A stretch of DNA of 64,000 nt from Komagataeibacter swingsii (GTDB lineage Bacteria; Pseudomonadota; Alphaproteobacteria; Acetobacterales; Acetobacteraceae). Of this stretch, positions 18,197-28,012 are shown one piece after another. Below the pieces are notes generated by a model. That model saw only the letters and a program-made list of their open reading frames with translations. It ran no database searches and had not been told where the DNA came from. Both the position numbers and the translations under genes were made by a program. The stretch lies in contig NZ_NKUB01000015.1 in the NCBI RefSeq assembly GCF_003207895.1, positions 1-64,000 of the forward strand. Direction: 5' to 3'. The stretch's first letter is position 1. Every line of letters starts with the position of its first letter.

Positions 18197-18856
18197 GTGC
18201 CGCATTGCAAAAGGAAAAAACCGTTGCGCCGTCTTGTTGCTTTATGTCTTCCGCTTGGTATGGCCGCCTGCGCGCAGCACGCCCCCCGCCCCATGGTAAA
18301 CTACTGCCAGCAGCCCGCTGTTGAATCCGCGGTGGTGGCCATTGCCAACCAGGGTGCGCCCAATGCATCCCCGGCTGTCGGTTTCGAAGGCGGGACGATC
18401 AAGAGCGCCATCTATAACGACCATGTACAGGTCATGGCCTGCCACGGCAGCCTGGTGCGCAGGGACGGCACGCGGCAGGACGGCATCGCCGTGGCCCGCC
18501 TGCCACACATGCGCACGGGATGGAAGGAAATCTGGGGCACCAGTGCCGCCAGCCACCAGTGGATATCGGATGCGGACATAGAGAAAAACAGGCAGAACCG
18601 GTACGCCGAATATTACGAACACACGCCGCAGGCCTGCAAACCCTACGCGCATGACCTGTTCTACGGTGCGCAGAAGTCGGACAAGGACACCGAACACCTG
18701 CGCGAGACCCTGTATGACTGCCTGGCGGAACATGACGTCAAGCCGCTGCGTCCCGTATCCGGCGTGGACCATACCTACAGCCCGTTCGGCATGAACTTCT
18801 ACATTCCATATTACACCAACCTGAACGCGGACGATAACGGCCCCTTCCTGTACTGA
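18197..18856 (+). CDS. Putative lipoprotein of unknown function
   Basis: 219 residues. The N-terminus is basic (KRKKPLRR), then hydrophobic, then LGMAAC, a usable lipobox, so the mature protein likely starts at Cys25 and is membrane-anchored. The body holds paired Cys residues (YCQQP, ACHG, ACKPYAHD, YDCLAEHD) and ends in an aromatic-rich YIPYYTNL segment. I do not recognise the family. It ends 23 bp before the deformylase-like gene on the same strand, so the two may be co-transcribed. Confidence 0.6.
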   Translation: MPHCKRKKPLRRLVALCLPLGMAACAQHAPRPMVNYCQQPAVESAVVAIANQGAPNASPAVGFEGGTIKSAIYNDHVQVMACHGSLVRRDGTRQDGIAVARLPHMRTGWKEIWGTSAASHQWISDADIEKNRQNRYAEYYEHTPQACKPYAHDLFYGAQKSDKDTEHLRETLYDCLAEHDVKPLRPVSGVDHTYSPFGMNFYIPYYTNLNADDNGPFLY

Positions 18857-18879
18857 CCGCGAACCGGAACCCAGCCTGC

Positions 18880-19383
18880 ATGGCCATCCTGCCGATTGTC
18901 CGCTTTCCCCACCCCTGCCTGGAACAGGGGGCGGATGCCGTTGATGCGACAGCACCCGCAAGCGCGCAACTGGCGCGCGACCTGCTGGAGACCATGCATG
19001 CCGCCCCGGGAATCGGGATCACCGCATGCCATGTGGGCATTGCGCAACGGCTGGTGGTCATCGACCTGCCAGATGGGGATGGCCCGCATGTCTATGCCAA
19101 TCCCGAAATCATCTGGCAGTCGGCGGAAACCTCCACACACGAAGAAGGCAGCGTGTCCATGCCCGGCATCCATGCGCCCGTCACCCGTCCCGCGCGGGTA
19201 AGGGTGCGCCATACCCGCCCCGACGGCATGGTTGTGGAAGAGGACGCCGATGGCCTGCTGGCCACCTGCCTGCAGCATGAAATCGACCAGATCAACGGCC
19301 AATTCTGGCTGAAACGCCTGTCACGCCTGCGGCGCGATCGGGCGCTGAAGCGTTATGCCAGGCTGGAACGCGGCGGCCTATAA
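18880..19383 (+). CDS. Peptide deformylase-like protein, catalytic motifs degraded
   Basis: 167 residues with the overall deformylase fold and length. Motif I is GIGITACHVG where GxGxAAxQ is expected (Gln changed to His). Motif II is EEGSVSMPG where EGCLS is expected, so the metal-binding Cys is Ser. Motif III is QHEIDQING where HExDH is expected, so the second metal His is Gln. With two of three Fe/Zn ligands gone it is unlikely to deformylate peptides. It is intact and not truncated, so it may have a non-catalytic role; a second, normal def gene is expected elsewhere. A palindromic repeat follows directly. Confidence 0.8.
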   Translation: MAILPIVRFPHPCLEQGADAVDATAPASAQLARDLLETMHAAPGIGITACHVGIAQRLVVIDLPDGDGPHVYANPEIIWQSAETSTHEEGSVSMPGIHAPVTRPARVRVRHTRPDGMVVEEDADGLLATCLQHEIDQINGQFWLKRLSRLRRDRALKRYARLERGGL

Positions 19384-19473
19384 AAGAAGAAAGTTTTTGG
19401 TGAAGCTTTTTTCAAAAAGCTTCAAGGAACGCCGCCTTTTTGAAAAAAGGCGGCACCCAAAAACTTTTATTAT
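19384..19473 (-). repeat. Dispersed palindromic repeat, copy R2 (inverted orientation)
   Basis: Reads GTTTTTGGTGAAGC, then the GAAGCTT hairpin, then GCCGCCTTTTTGAAAAAAGGCGGC, then CACCCAAAAACTTTT. Same parts as R1 in reverse order. It separates the convergent deformylase-like gene and phoB and may end both transcripts. Confidence 0.85.
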
Positions 19474-19500
19474 TTTATCATAAATGTGCTGGATAGCCGG

Positions 19501-20229
19501 TCAGGCCACCCTGCCATCATCCAGCATGTAGCCACTGGACCGCACGGTGCGGATCAGGTCCGCCCCGCCCGTGGCATTCAGCGCAAGGCGCAGCCTGCGG
19601 ATATGGACATCCACCGTACGCTCTTCCACGTGGATACGGTCATCCCACGCGGCGGCCAGTATTTCGGTGCGCGAAAACACCCGGCGCGGATTGCGCAGCA
19701 GGTGCAGCAGGATACGGTATTCCGTAGGCCCAAGGGCAAGCGGCGTCCCCGCGCGGCTGACCCTGCGCCCGGCATGGTCCAGCGTTATGTCGGCAAAGGT
19801 CAGCACGTCCCCGGCCGGCGTCGCGGCGGGGCTGGCCGCCCGCCCCGCGCTGCGCCGCATGACGGCGCGCACGCGCGCGTGCAGCACGTCCATCCCGCAT
19901 GGCTTGACCAGGTAATCATCCGCCCCGGTATCCAGCGCATGGACGGAATCCTGTTCCTCGCCACGCGCGGTCAGCATGATGATCGGCAGGTAGCGCGTGG
20001 CTGTCGCCATGCGCAGCCTGCGGCACAGGTCAACCCCGGACAGGCCCGGCATCATCCAGTCCAGCAGGACAAGGTCGGGCTTCCATTCGCTCACCTCGCG
20101 CAGGGCGTCCAGACCATTATCCACCGGCATGACAAGATGGCCTGCCGCTTCAAGGTTGTAGGACAGCATGACGGAGAGCGCCGCGTCATCTTCCGCGACA
20201 AGGATGCGCAGCGGGCGATCTTCGAGCAA
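19501..20229 (-). CDS. phoB: Phosphate regulon response regulator PhoB
   Basis: 242 residues: receiver domain (about 1-125, acidic pocket AEDDA, phospho-acceptor Asp in VLLDWMMPG, KPC with the conserved Lys) joined by an Ala-rich linker to an OmpR-type winged helix (about 145-240, LGPTEYRILLHLLRNPRRVFSR, VDVHIRRLRLALN). It activates phosphate-starvation genes after phosphorylation by PhoR. It starts 5 bp after the phoU stop, forming a phoU-phoB operon. No phoR or pst genes are in the window. Confidence 0.9.
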   Translation of the reverse strand: MLEDRPLRILVAEDDAALSVMLSYNLEAAGHLVMPVDNGLDALREVSEWKPDLVLLDWMMPGLSGVDLCRRLRMATATRYLPIIMLTARGEEQDSVHALDTGADDYLVKPCGMDVLHARVRAVMRRSAGRAASPAATPAGDVLTFADITLDHAGRRVSRAGTPLALGPTEYRILLHLLRNPRRVFSRTEILAAAWDDRIHVEERTVDVHIRRLRLALNATGGADLIRTVRSSGYMLDDGRVA

Positions 20230-20234
20230 GGACG

Positions 20235-20939
20235 CTAGCCCCCCTGTCCTGAAAACCCGCCACGGGGGCGGACAACGGGCAGTATTTCGCCGGTTGCGGT
20301 GTAATAGACGCGTTCGGCGATATTGGTGGCGTGGTCGCCGATCCGTTCAAGGTTCTTGGCGATGAACAGCAGGTGCGTGCAGGGTCCGATATTGCGCGGG
20401 TCTTCCATCATGTAGGTGACCAGTTCGCGGAACATGGCGTTGTACAGTTCATCCACCGCCGTGTCGGACTGCCAGACTTCACGGGCAAGGTCGGCGTTGC
20501 GCTGGCTCATGGCGTCGATCGCGCGGCGCAGGTTGTCCTGCACCAGCCGCCCCATGCCCCGCAGGCCGCTGAGCGATATACGCGACGTCACCAGTTCGGT
20601 GCGCAGCGACCGCCGCGCGATGGATGCCGCGCAGTCGCCGATGCGTTCCATGTCACCTGTGATCTTGAGTGCCGAGACCACTTCACGCAGGTCCCCCGCC
20701 ACGGGGGAACGCAGGGCGAGGATGCGGATGACCATCGCCTCCACATCGCGTTCCAGCTTGTCAACCTGCGGGTCGAGGTCGGCTGCGATCCCGGCGGCGT
20801 TTTCATCACGGTCGGCGATGGCGGCGACAGCCTGCGATGTCTGCTGTTCAACCAGTCCGCCCATGCGCGCCATCATGGAACGCAACTGTTCCAGTTCCTG
20901 CTCGTAACTGCTGACGATATGCGCCGATTCCTGTCCCAC
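20235..20939 (-). CDS. phoU: Phosphate transport system regulator PhoU
   Basis: About 234 residues. The GTG at 20939 is preferred over a TTG at 20969 because GGAAGG lies ten bases upstream and it starts near the family-typical SHIVSSYEQELEQLR block. Two PhoU helical repeats are visible, each with the E-x-x-D metal-binding pattern (DLDPQVDKLERDVE; KNLERIGDHATNIAE). It represses Pho signalling through PhoR and the Pst transporter. Located directly upstream of phoB. Confidence 0.9.
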   Translation of the reverse strand: MGQESAHIVSSYEQELEQLRSMMARMGGLVEQQTSQAVAAIADRDENAAGIAADLDPQVDKLERDVEAMVIRILALRSPVAGDLREVVSALKITGDMERIGDCAASIARRSLRTELVTSRISLSGLRGMGRLVQDNLRRAIDAMSQRNADLAREVWQSDTAVDELYNAMFRELVTYMMEDPRNIGPCTHLLFIAKNLERIGDHATNIAERVYYTATGEILPVVRPRGGFSGQGG

Positions 20940-21112
20940 CCGTGAGAACCTTCCTGCCTGCCCGCACAATTATACGGGATATGCCCGATAACAGGGCTTA
21001 CGATACGCCACGCGGATATAATATATCCGTCCCGGATTTGTTCAAGACGATGTCATACCCCATGGGGATGGCCCAAAATAATGAAATAAAAAGATTTCTT
21101 TCAGGAACGCCC

Positions 21113-23461
21113 ATGCCCCGTGTCCCCTGCCCGCCCATCCTATCCAATCCGGCCGCCGTTTCCTACCGGCGCATGCTGACAATCGCGCTGGGCACGATGC
21201 TGGGCATGGGGCCGGGCATGGCGGCGGGAAATGACGGTACGCCCGCTACAGCGCCCGGCACGCCAGCCACCGGCACGCCGGCCGCCACGCATGGGCGCGC
21301 GCCCGCCGCCCCGGTGGAGACCATGACCGTGACCAGCCAGCACGTGGTGGGCACCCAGCCCGGCGGCGGCCTGATCCGGGTGGAGGACGCGCCGAAATCC
21401 GTCAGCACCATCGGCACCGATTTCATGCGCAAGCAGGCGCCCAGCGCCACGGCGTTCGACATGGTCAGCCTGCTGCCCGGGGCCAATGTCGCTTCATCCG
21501 ACGCATTGGGGTTTTCACCCCAGAACAACATAACCGTGCGCGGGCTGAGCGGGGATTCGCTGGGTTACCTCCTGGAGGGCATGCCGCTTAATGACATCGC
21601 CTATTACAACGGCTATCCGGGGCAGTTCGCGGATACGGAAAATTACCAGAGCGTCTCGCTGCAGCAGGGATCGGCCGACCTTGATTCCCCCGTGCTGAAT
21701 GCCGCCGGGGGGCTTATGGAGATGACCTTCCGCGATCCCTCCATGAAGGCGGGCGGATACGCGGATGTCTCATACGGGTCATACAACACCAACCGGCAGT
21801 TCCTGCGGCTGGAAACCGGGCAGATCGGGCAGACCGGCCTGCGCGGCTTCGTGTCCTATTCCCACGGCTATACCGATAACTGGCGCGGGCCGGGGCATGA
21901 TGAGCGCCAGCACATCGACTTCAAATTCCTGCGCGAATGGGGGGCGGGCAACCGGGTCTCGCTGATCGGGACGTGGAACACGATGGTCGCCAGCTACTAC
22001 CCGCCGGTGGACAAGGCGGACTGGCAGGCGCAGGGGCCACACGGGGCGGCCAACAACCTGGCCGCCACCTACAACCCCAATGATGCGGCGGGCGGCACGG
22101 ATTACTGGCAGCTTTACCGCCAGCCCGAGCGCATCGCCTATCTCGCGGCCCCGGCGCGCTTCACGCTGGCGGACAGCGTGCACCTGAAGGTCACGCCCTA
22201 TGCGCAGTGGAGCTATGGCAACGATCCCAGCGGCACGACCATGGGGGATAGCGGCCTATGCAGCGGCACGGGAAGCTGCGACGAAAACGCCGTGGTGCGC
22301 GCGAACTGGACCCAGGCCAGCTACCGTTCCGGCTTCAACGCGACACTGGACTGGCAGCTTGGCAACCATGACCTGGTGTTCGGGTACTGGTACGACTATT
22401 CTGATGACAGCGAACACCAGCCCTTCACATCCGTCAATGCGCAGGGCACGGCCGCCGACATATGGGTGGACCGCATAAGCCGCACCCTGCTGCAGCCCGA
22501 TGGCCAGCAGGTGGATGCGGGCAGCTACCACATGATTTCCCAGACCAACGCGCTGTATGTCGGTGACCGGATGCATTTCCTGAACCACCTCCTGATGGTG
22601 GATGTGGGGTTCAAGGAAGTCATGCTGGACCGCCACGGCACCACCACGTCGGATAACGTGCAGACGGCGGCGGGCAGCAATTCCGCCACCCCGCTGCCGC
22701 GCATCGCGATCCGCTACCGCATAAGCCCGCGGCACATGGTCTTTTTCAACACCACGACCAATTTCCGCACGCCCGATGAAACCGCGCTGTTTGGCGGGGT
22801 GACCGCCAGTGGCGTCGCGACACAGCTGAAGAACGAATATTCCGTGTCGGAGGAACTGGGCTACCGCTATAGTGGCGACCTGATCATCGGCAGCCTGACG
22901 CTGTTCAACTACGATTTCACCAACCGCGAAATCCAGACCCAGATCGGTCAGGTGGAATCCACCATCAATGGTGGTGGCCAGACCTCACGCGGGGTGGATG
23001 TGGAAATCGGCATGAAGCCCTGGCACCATTTCGCGCCCTACCTGTCGGGGGAGTACCTGCACGCCACCATCGACAGTGACATCCCATCCAGCAACGGCAT
23101 GCTGGCGACGCGGGGCAAGACGGCGGTGGAAAGCCCGACGCTGCAGGCCTCCGCCGGGCTGAGCTATGATGACGGGCACATCTTCGGCATGGCTTCCGTC
23201 CATTATACGGGACGGCAGTACTCAACCTTCATGAATGATGAACGCATGCCCGACCATACCACCGGCAACCTGGCCATCGGGTACCGCATGGACGACCATG
23301 CCTTCCTGTCCCATCCTGAATTCAGGATGAATTTCAACAATATCACCAACCAGCATTACCTGTCCGGCGTCGCGACGCCGACCCTGACCAAAGCCGACGG
23401 GCCGCAATATTATGTCGGTGGCGGGCTTGCGGTGCTGTTTACCGCCGCCACCGGGTTCTGA
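21113..23461 (+). CDS. TonB-dependent outer-membrane receptor
   Basis: About 782 residues from ATG 21113, which has CAGGAAC seven bases upstream; longer in-frame starts reach back to 20942. The N-terminus has a weak signal peptide ending near GMAAG followed by a Thr/Pro/Ala-rich linker and TonB box-like ETMTVTSQ. Plug elements (VRGLSGDSLGYLLEGMPLND, LNAAGGLMEMTFRDPS) and the full barrel ending FTAATGF are present. The plug and barrel resemble the receptor at 4616-7093, so these are paralogues. No regulator is adjacent. Its last 52 bases overlap the end of the convergent MFS gene. Confidence 0.88.
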   Translation: MPRVPCPPILSNPAAVSYRRMLTIALGTMLGMGPGMAAGNDGTPATAPGTPATGTPAATHGRAPAAPVETMTVTSQHVVGTQPGGGLIRVEDAPKSVSTIGTDFMRKQAPSATAFDMVSLLPGANVASSDALGFSPQNNITVRGLSGDSLGYLLEGMPLNDIAYYNGYPGQFADTENYQSVSLQQGSADLDSPVLNAAGGLMEMTFRDPSMKAGGYADVSYGSYNTNRQFLRLETGQIGQTGLRGFVSYSHGYTDNWRGPGHDERQHIDFKFLREWGAGNRVSLIGTWNTMVASYYPPVDKADWQAQGPHGAANNLAATYNPNDAAGGTDYWQLYRQPERIAYLAAPARFTLADSVHLKVTPYAQWSYGNDPSGTTMGDSGLCSGTGSCDENAVVRANWTQASYRSGFNATLDWQLGNHDLVFGYWYDYSDDSEHQPFTSVNAQGTAADIWVDRISRTLLQPDGQQVDAGSYHMISQTNALYVGDRMHFLNHLLMVDVGFKEVMLDRHGTTTSDNVQTAAGSNSATPLPRIAIRYRISPRHMVFFNTTTNFRTPDETALFGGVTASGVATQLKNEYSVSEELGYRYSGDLIIGSLTLFNYDFTNREIQTQIGQVESTINGGGQTSRGVDVEIGMKPWHHFAPYLSGEYLHATIDSDIPSSNGMLATRGKTAVESPTLQASAGLSYDDGHIFGMASVHYTGRQYSTFMNDERMPDHTTGNLAIGYRMDDHAFLSHPEFRMNFNNITNQHYLSGVATPTLTKADGPQYYVGGGLAVLFTAATGF

Positions 23462-24777
23462 CGGACGACACGCCGCAGCACGACCCCACCTGCCAGCAGG
23501 TACAGGATTGCCGGCACCAGCAGGAAACCGGCATGAATCCCAGCCTGTGCCTGTAGCGACTGCGCGCCCGCGCCACTGACCAGACCCGATACCGCCAGCA
23601 CGCCCGCCAGCAGGCTGCCGCCCACGTCAAACGCCATTTTCGATGCGGTGGAGTTCAGCGCCCACGCCAGTCCCACCGTATGCGTGCCCGAAAACCCGTC
23701 GCCGCCGTCCATACAGTGCGCCAGCAGGGTAAAACAGACCGGGTTGCAGATCCCGACACACAGCCCGAACAGCGCCAGTGACGCGCCAGTCACCTCCACC
23801 CGCGCGGGCAGCGCGTACGCCACCAGCAGCACGCCCCCCGCCGCCAGCGTGCCTGCGCGCATGACCGGGGCCGTGCCCCACCGCGCCGCCAGCGGCAGCG
23901 ACACGCCACAGCCCGCCAGCACCATCAGGCTTATGATCCCCAGCAGCCAGCCCGCCACATGGTCGCTGTCATGCAGGACGTAGCGCACGTCATAGACCAG
24001 TGCGCCGAACAGGAAGGTGCTGCCCAGCATGGTCAGCAGCATCGCCCCCGTCAGCCGCCGCCACCCCCGGTTGGCCAGCAGCCCGGCAATGCGCGCGCGC
24101 ACCGTCACATCACCGCTGTCGGTCGCGACCCGTTCATGGCAGAAGCGCGAGGGCAGCCACAGCAACCCGCCCACCACGCACGCCACCACGACCATGAACA
24201 GGGCGAACCCCGCCTGCCGGTCACCATGGCCCAGCCAGTCCACCATGGGCAGCGTCGCGATGCTGACCAGCAGGCTGCCCAGCGTCGCCCCCACCATGCG
24301 GCTGGTGGCAAGGCGCAGGCGCATGTTGTGGTCGGGCGAAATCAGGCTGGTCATGGCGCCATAGGCGGTATTGGCCACGCCATACGCCACGCACAGCGCC
24401 ATGTACCCGATGGTGGCGCACAGGCCGCGCACGACCACCGGCCAGCCGTGCGGCAGGGGCATGAAGACCAGCGCCACCAGCACCATGAACGGCACGATCC
24501 CGCCGCGCAGCAGCGGCAGGGCCTGCCGCCCCGCGGACCTGCGGTCAATCCAGATCCCCACCGCCGGGTCGGTCACAAGGCTGGCGGCCCGCGCGGCCAT
24601 GAGCATGAACCCCACCATCTGCACCGGCAGCAGGCAGATTTCGGTATAGAAATACGCAAGGTAGCTGAGCATCAGCCCCCAGATGATGTTGAACCCCATG
24701 TCGCCCGCGCCAAATGCCACGACCTCCGCCAGCCCGATACGGGATGCGGCTGGCACGGGCGGGCGGGCCGCCATCAT
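23410..24777 (-). CDS. MFS transporter of the glycoside-pentoside-hexuronide (MelB/YicJ) type
   Basis: About 455 residues with 12 membrane segments; the N-terminus [25 protein letters not shown] matches the GPH/MFS_2 group, and the early loop keeps [12 protein letters not shown]. Sugar or organic-anion cation symport is the usual function. Start ATG 24777 overlaps the panB stop as ATGA, so it is probably translated by coupling with panB. The 3' end overlaps the convergent TonB receptor by 52 bp. Pairing with panB is unusual; a pantoate or other acid substrate is only a guess. Confidence 0.8.
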   Translation of the reverse strand: MMAARPPVPAASRIGLAEVVAFGAGDMGFNIIWGLMLSYLAYFYTEICLLPVQMVGFMLMAARAASLVTDPAVGIWIDRRSAGRQALPLLRGGIVPFMVLVALVFMPLPHGWPVVVRGLCATIGYMALCVAYGVANTAYGAMTSLISPDHNMRLRLATSRMVGATLGSLLVSIATLPMVDWLGHGDRQAGFALFMVVVACVVGGLLWLPSRFCHERVATDSGDVTVRARIAGLLANRGWRRLTGAMLLTMLGSTFLFGALVYDVRYVLHDSDHVAGWLLGIISLMVLAGCGVSLPLAARWGTAPVMRAGTLAAGGVLLVAYALPARVEVTGASLALFGLCVGICNPVCFTLLAHCMDGGDGFSGTHTVGLAWALNSTASKMAFDVGGSLLAGVLAVSGLVSGAGAQSLQAQAGIHAGFLLVPAILYLLAGGVVLRRVVRQNPVAAVNSTASPPPT

Positions 24778-25604
24778 CCCGGCAGGCTCGTGCCGCGCAC
24801 GCCAAAGCATTCTTCCGGCCCCGGAAAACCACGCGTGCGCACATCGTGCGCATACCGTGCGACGGCCTCATCAATCACGCCGCCCATATCGGCATACCGG
24901 CGCACAAAGCGTGGCGTGAATGCGCCGGATGCCCCCAGCATGTCATCCACCACCAGCACCTGCCCGTCACAGGCGGGCGATGCGCCGATACCGATGACGG
25001 GAACAGGCACATCCGTCGTGATCTGGCGCGCGACGGGTTCCACCGTGCCTTCCAGCACGATGGCGAACGCACCGGCATCCGCGATGGCGCGGGCATCCTC
25101 GCGCACCCTGCGCGCCTGCTGCGCATCACGCCCCTGCGTGCGGAAGCCGCCCGCCGTGTTGACGGCCTGCGGCATCAGCCCCACATGCCCGCATACCGGA
25201 ATGCCACGCCGGGACAGGAAGCGCACGGTATCGGCCATTTCCGTCCCACCCTCCAGCTTGACCGCGCCACAGCCGGTTTCCACCATGATGCGCGCGGCAT
25301 TGCCGAAAGCCTGCGCGGGGGACTGCTGGTACGACCCGAACGGCATGTCCACCACCACCAGCGCCTGCCGGGACGCGCGGACCACGGCCGCGCCATGGGC
25401 GATCATCATGTCCATGCTGACACCAAGGGTATCCGGCATGCCATAAACCACCATGCCCAGCGAATCCCCCACCAGCATCACATCCACATGCGGATCGAGC
25501 CTGCGGGCCATGGGCGCGGTATAGGCCGTAAGCCATACCCCCGGCACGTCCCCCTTGCGCACATCCCGAATGGTCCGACGCCGGGGCTGTTCCCCATTGC
25601 CCAT
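24774..25604 (-). CDS. panB: 3-methyl-2-oxobutanoate hydroxymethyltransferase (pantothenate synthesis)
   Basis: 276 residues from ATG 25604 (AGGGG ten bases upstream; the frame is open further but the family begins here with TIRDVRKGD). Metal and substrate motifs are [14 protein letters not shown] (about residue 43), KLEGG (about 115), CGHVGLMPQ (about 135) and the catalytic Glu in VLEGTVEP (about 180). It converts 2-oxoisovalerate to ketopantoate with methylene-THF, the first committed step of pantothenate synthesis. panC is not adjacent. The next gene on the strand is an MFS carrier with an ATGA overlap. Confidence 0.92.
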   Translation of the reverse strand: MGNGEQPRRRTIRDVRKGDVPGVWLTAYTAPMARRLDPHVDVMLVGDSLGMVVYGMPDTLGVSMDMMIAHGAAVVRASRQALVVVDMPFGSYQQSPAQAFGNAARIMVETGCGAVKLEGGTEMADTVRFLSRRGIPVCGHVGLMPQAVNTAGGFRTQGRDAQQARRVREDARAIADAGAFAIVLEGTVEPVARQITTDVPVPVIGIGASPACDGQVLVVDDMLGASGAFTPRFVRRYADMGGVIDEAVARYAHDVRTRGFPGPEECFGVRGTSLPG

Positions 25605-25709
25605 GCCTGCTATTCCCCTGACCTGGCTATCTGTTACGGTGACATCAGGCATATTGCAGCATATCCGTGTTTGCAAATCAGCCGCCAGACAGCAACGGGA
25701 ACCGCGTAA

Positions 25710-26633
25710 ATGGGACTGGGCCGGACCGATATATGGCAGACGGGACTTCTCCACCGGCCCATGCCCGCCATACTGCGCGCGGGCACGCTGGCGGATGTGC
25801 CGGTCACGTGGCTGCCCGACCCCGGCCCCTTCCGTTTCATTGCCGACCCCTTTGGCATCTGGCACGGGGACAGGCTGTACCTGTTTGCCGAAGCCTACGA
25901 CTACCGCGTGAAGGTCGGGCGCATCGATGTCTTCATCCTTGACCGCGCCTTGAACGTCACAGCCCACGCCCCGGTGCTGGTGGAACCATGGCACCTGTCC
26001 TATCCCGTCATCCTGCGCGATCGGGACGGGTCTTTCCTGATGATGCCGGAATCAGGCAGGAGCGGCATGCAGCGCCTGTACCGCGCGACCGATTTCCCCT
26101 ATCGCTGGCAGGCGGTGGAAGGCTGCGCCTTTCCCGGCCCGATGATCGATGCCTCCCCCCTGTTCCATGACGGCAGGTGGTGGCTGTTCTATACCCCGTG
26201 GCATGAACGCGAACGCCCGCGCGTCGATACCCTGCACGTTGCATGGGCCGACAGCCTGGCCGGGCCATGGCACCCGCACCCCGGCAACCCGGTGCGGCGC
26301 GACATCCACAGCGCGCGCCCGGGCGGGACGCCCGTGGCGATGGATGACGGCACGATCATCCTGCCCACGCAGGACTGTGCCCATACCTATGGCGGCGCGA
26401 TTACCCCGCTGGTCATCACCACCCTGACCCCGCGCGACTTTGCCGCGCACCCGCTGCCCCCCCTTGGCGCACCGGCCGCATGGCGGCCCGCGACAGACGG
26501 GCTGCATACCCTGTCCGCCGCCGGTCCCGTGACGCTGGTGGACGCCAAGCATACCAGCCGTTCGGTCATCAGGCGGGCAGGCGTGGATATCGGGCGCATG
26601 GCGCGTGAACTAACCCGGCGCACGCCGCGTTAG
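25710..26633 (+). CDS. GH43-like five-bladed beta-propeller protein (GINT1 N-terminal-type domain)
   Basis: 307 residues, no signal peptide. Repeated blade-type motifs are visible: [21 protein letters not shown] (about residue 42), [20 protein letters not shown] (about 95), [17 protein letters not shown] (about 145), and a last blade with [20 protein letters not shown]. This arrangement of acidic residues in a five-bladed propeller is seen in GH43-like and glucosamine inositolphosphorylceramide transferase N-terminal domains, often beside polysaccharide genes. It is divergent from panB and followed by an AT-rich gap. Whether it hydrolyses or merely binds sugars is not known; no glycosyltransferase domain is fused. 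Confidence 0.6.
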   Translation: MGLGRTDIWQTGLLHRPMPAILRAGTLADVPVTWLPDPGPFRFIADPFGIWHGDRLYLFAEAYDYRVKVGRIDVFILDRALNVTAHAPVLVEPWHLSYPVILRDRDGSFLMMPESGRSGMQRLYRATDFPYRWQAVEGCAFPGPMIDASPLFHDGRWWLFYTPWHERERPRVDTLHVAWADSLAGPWHPHPGNPVRRDIHSARPGGTPVAMDDGTIILPTQDCAHTYGGAITPLVITTLTPRDFAAHPLPPLGAPAAWRPATDGLHTLSAAGPVTLVDAKHTSRSVIRRAGVDIGRMARELTRRTPR

Positions 26634-26923
26634 CAATAAACCTGAAAGAAACATATTCATGGCGGCATGGGGAAACCTGTCATGGATTTAATGTGATATT
26701 AATTAGCATTATCACATAACATGCCTATAATCTGCATCAATATGGCATGTACAATACCACCCGATAACACCCTGTCCCGATAACCGGGCAGATGCCATAG
26801 CCCGTGCGACCCGCCCCCATCCCATCGTGGCGCATGGATCCCCCACGTGCCGGCAACCCCGGCATGGCCGACCCGTTAACCGACACCGATCCTTCCAGAC
26901 CCAGATACGTCAAGGACCGCCCG

Positions 26924-27919
26924 ATGCGTGAACCACGTACCGCCCCGGCTGCCTGGCATCTGCAGCATTCCCGCCCCGAAGGCCTGGTCAGCTACCTTGA
27001 CCCCTGGCAGCCGGTGGCACGACAGCTGGACATGCTTGCCAACCGCTTCAGGACCGTCAAGGCCCTGTGCGATGCGCAGGTGGACAGCCTGGCCACCGAA
27101 CATGCCGCCCTGGCGGAACTGCGCGATGCGCTTGCGTTCCACCTTATGCGGGCCTGTGTCTGGTGGCAGGTCGATTTTTCCCCCCATGCCGTGACCGGCC
27201 TGCAGGCCACCAGCTTCATGCAGCATGTGCGCCGCCATACCGACAGGTTCGTGGATGATGACACGCTGCTTGATGTCATGACATGGCAACATTACATGCA
27301 CCGCGCCGATAGCGGTCACATCATGGTGACCGGGACCGACCCGCTGTGCCGGGGCAATACCACCATCGTGTATGGCATCGACGGCCACCGTGGCTTCCGC
27401 TTCGCCATGCAGCGCGCGGGGCAGAAGCTGGAATGGAATGACATTACCCATGCGGACTTTGTCGCGTCCTGCCTGAACGCGCGTGCCCTGCACTGCCTGA
27501 TCGAGACGGAATGCACCGCCATCGGGGAATGGGACCTGGCGCGTGAGGAACACATACAGGCCGCGCGCTACCACACCCAGCATTTCCGCACCGCGACACA
27601 GGCCAACCCGGTGGAACGCTACGCCATGGCGCTGGACCAGCTCAGCCGCTGCCATTCGCGCTTTGGCCGTTTCGAGTTCGAGAACATCGTCAACCACATG
27701 GCGTTTTCGGTCGTGCAGGCGGCGCATGGACGCGGGGCCAGCATTGCCGACATGCTGCGCCACGGGACTGGCCGGGTCGTCAGCCCCCGAATCGCCGGCA
27801 GCCTGAAGAAACGCGCCCGCGGCCACATCGCCACCGGCACCGATCCGCTGCGCCATGCCGAACTTGAAGCCATGCTGGACCAGGTTGAAACCGGGTTTGC
27901 CCTGTCGGGCGGCCGCTGA
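26924..27919 (+). CDS. Hypothetical protein, no recognised family
   Basis: About 331 residues from ATG 26924, which has AAGGA seven bases upstream; the frame is open from 26804. The protein is soluble and rich in His, Trp and Met (ACVWWQVDFSPHAV, MTWQHYMHRADSGH, EEHIQAARYHTQHF). A helical C-terminus ends SLKKRARGHIATG-DPLRHAELEAMLD. I cannot assign a domain. It sits 93 bp upstream of the tandem AAA ATPase on the same strand with a GC hairpin between them, so the two may be expressed together. Confidence 0.6.
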   Translation: MREPRTAPAAWHLQHSRPEGLVSYLDPWQPVARQLDMLANRFRTVKALCDAQVDSLATEHAALAELRDALAFHLMRACVWWQVDFSPHAVTGLQATSFMQHVRRHTDRFVDDDTLLDVMTWQHYMHRADSGHIMVTGTDPLCRGNTTIVYGIDGHRGFRFAMQRAGQKLEWNDITHADFVASCLNARALHCLIETECTAIGEWDLAREEHIQAARYHTQHFRTATQANPVERYAMALDQLSRCHSRFGRFEFENIVNHMAFSVVQAAHGRGASIADMLRHGTGRVVSPRIAGSLKKRARGHIATGTDPLRHAELEAMLDQVETGFALSGGR

Positions 27920-27926
27920 TGTGACC

Positions 27927-27955
27927 GGGGGGAGAGAAAACATCGTCCTCCCCCC
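27927..27955 (+). terminator. GC-rich hairpin between hypothetical gene and AAA ATPase
   Basis: GGGGGGAG at 27927-27934 pairs exactly with CTCCCCCC at 27948-27955 around a 13-nt loop. No T-run follows, so it could be an attenuator, a weak terminator or an mRNA-stability hairpin rather than a full Rho-independent terminator. Confidence 0.4.
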
Positions 27956-28012
27956 ACGACATCCGCCCCTGCAATACCTATATTCAAACGGGAGTAGCAG
28001 GAGACCCGATAT

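Noticed and set aside
23959-25446. A 495-codon plus-strand frame across the MFS/panB genes
   Set aside because: Low-complexity His/Gln/Arg/Pro-rich translation typical of antisense to high-GC coding DNA; both minus-strand genes are clear families.
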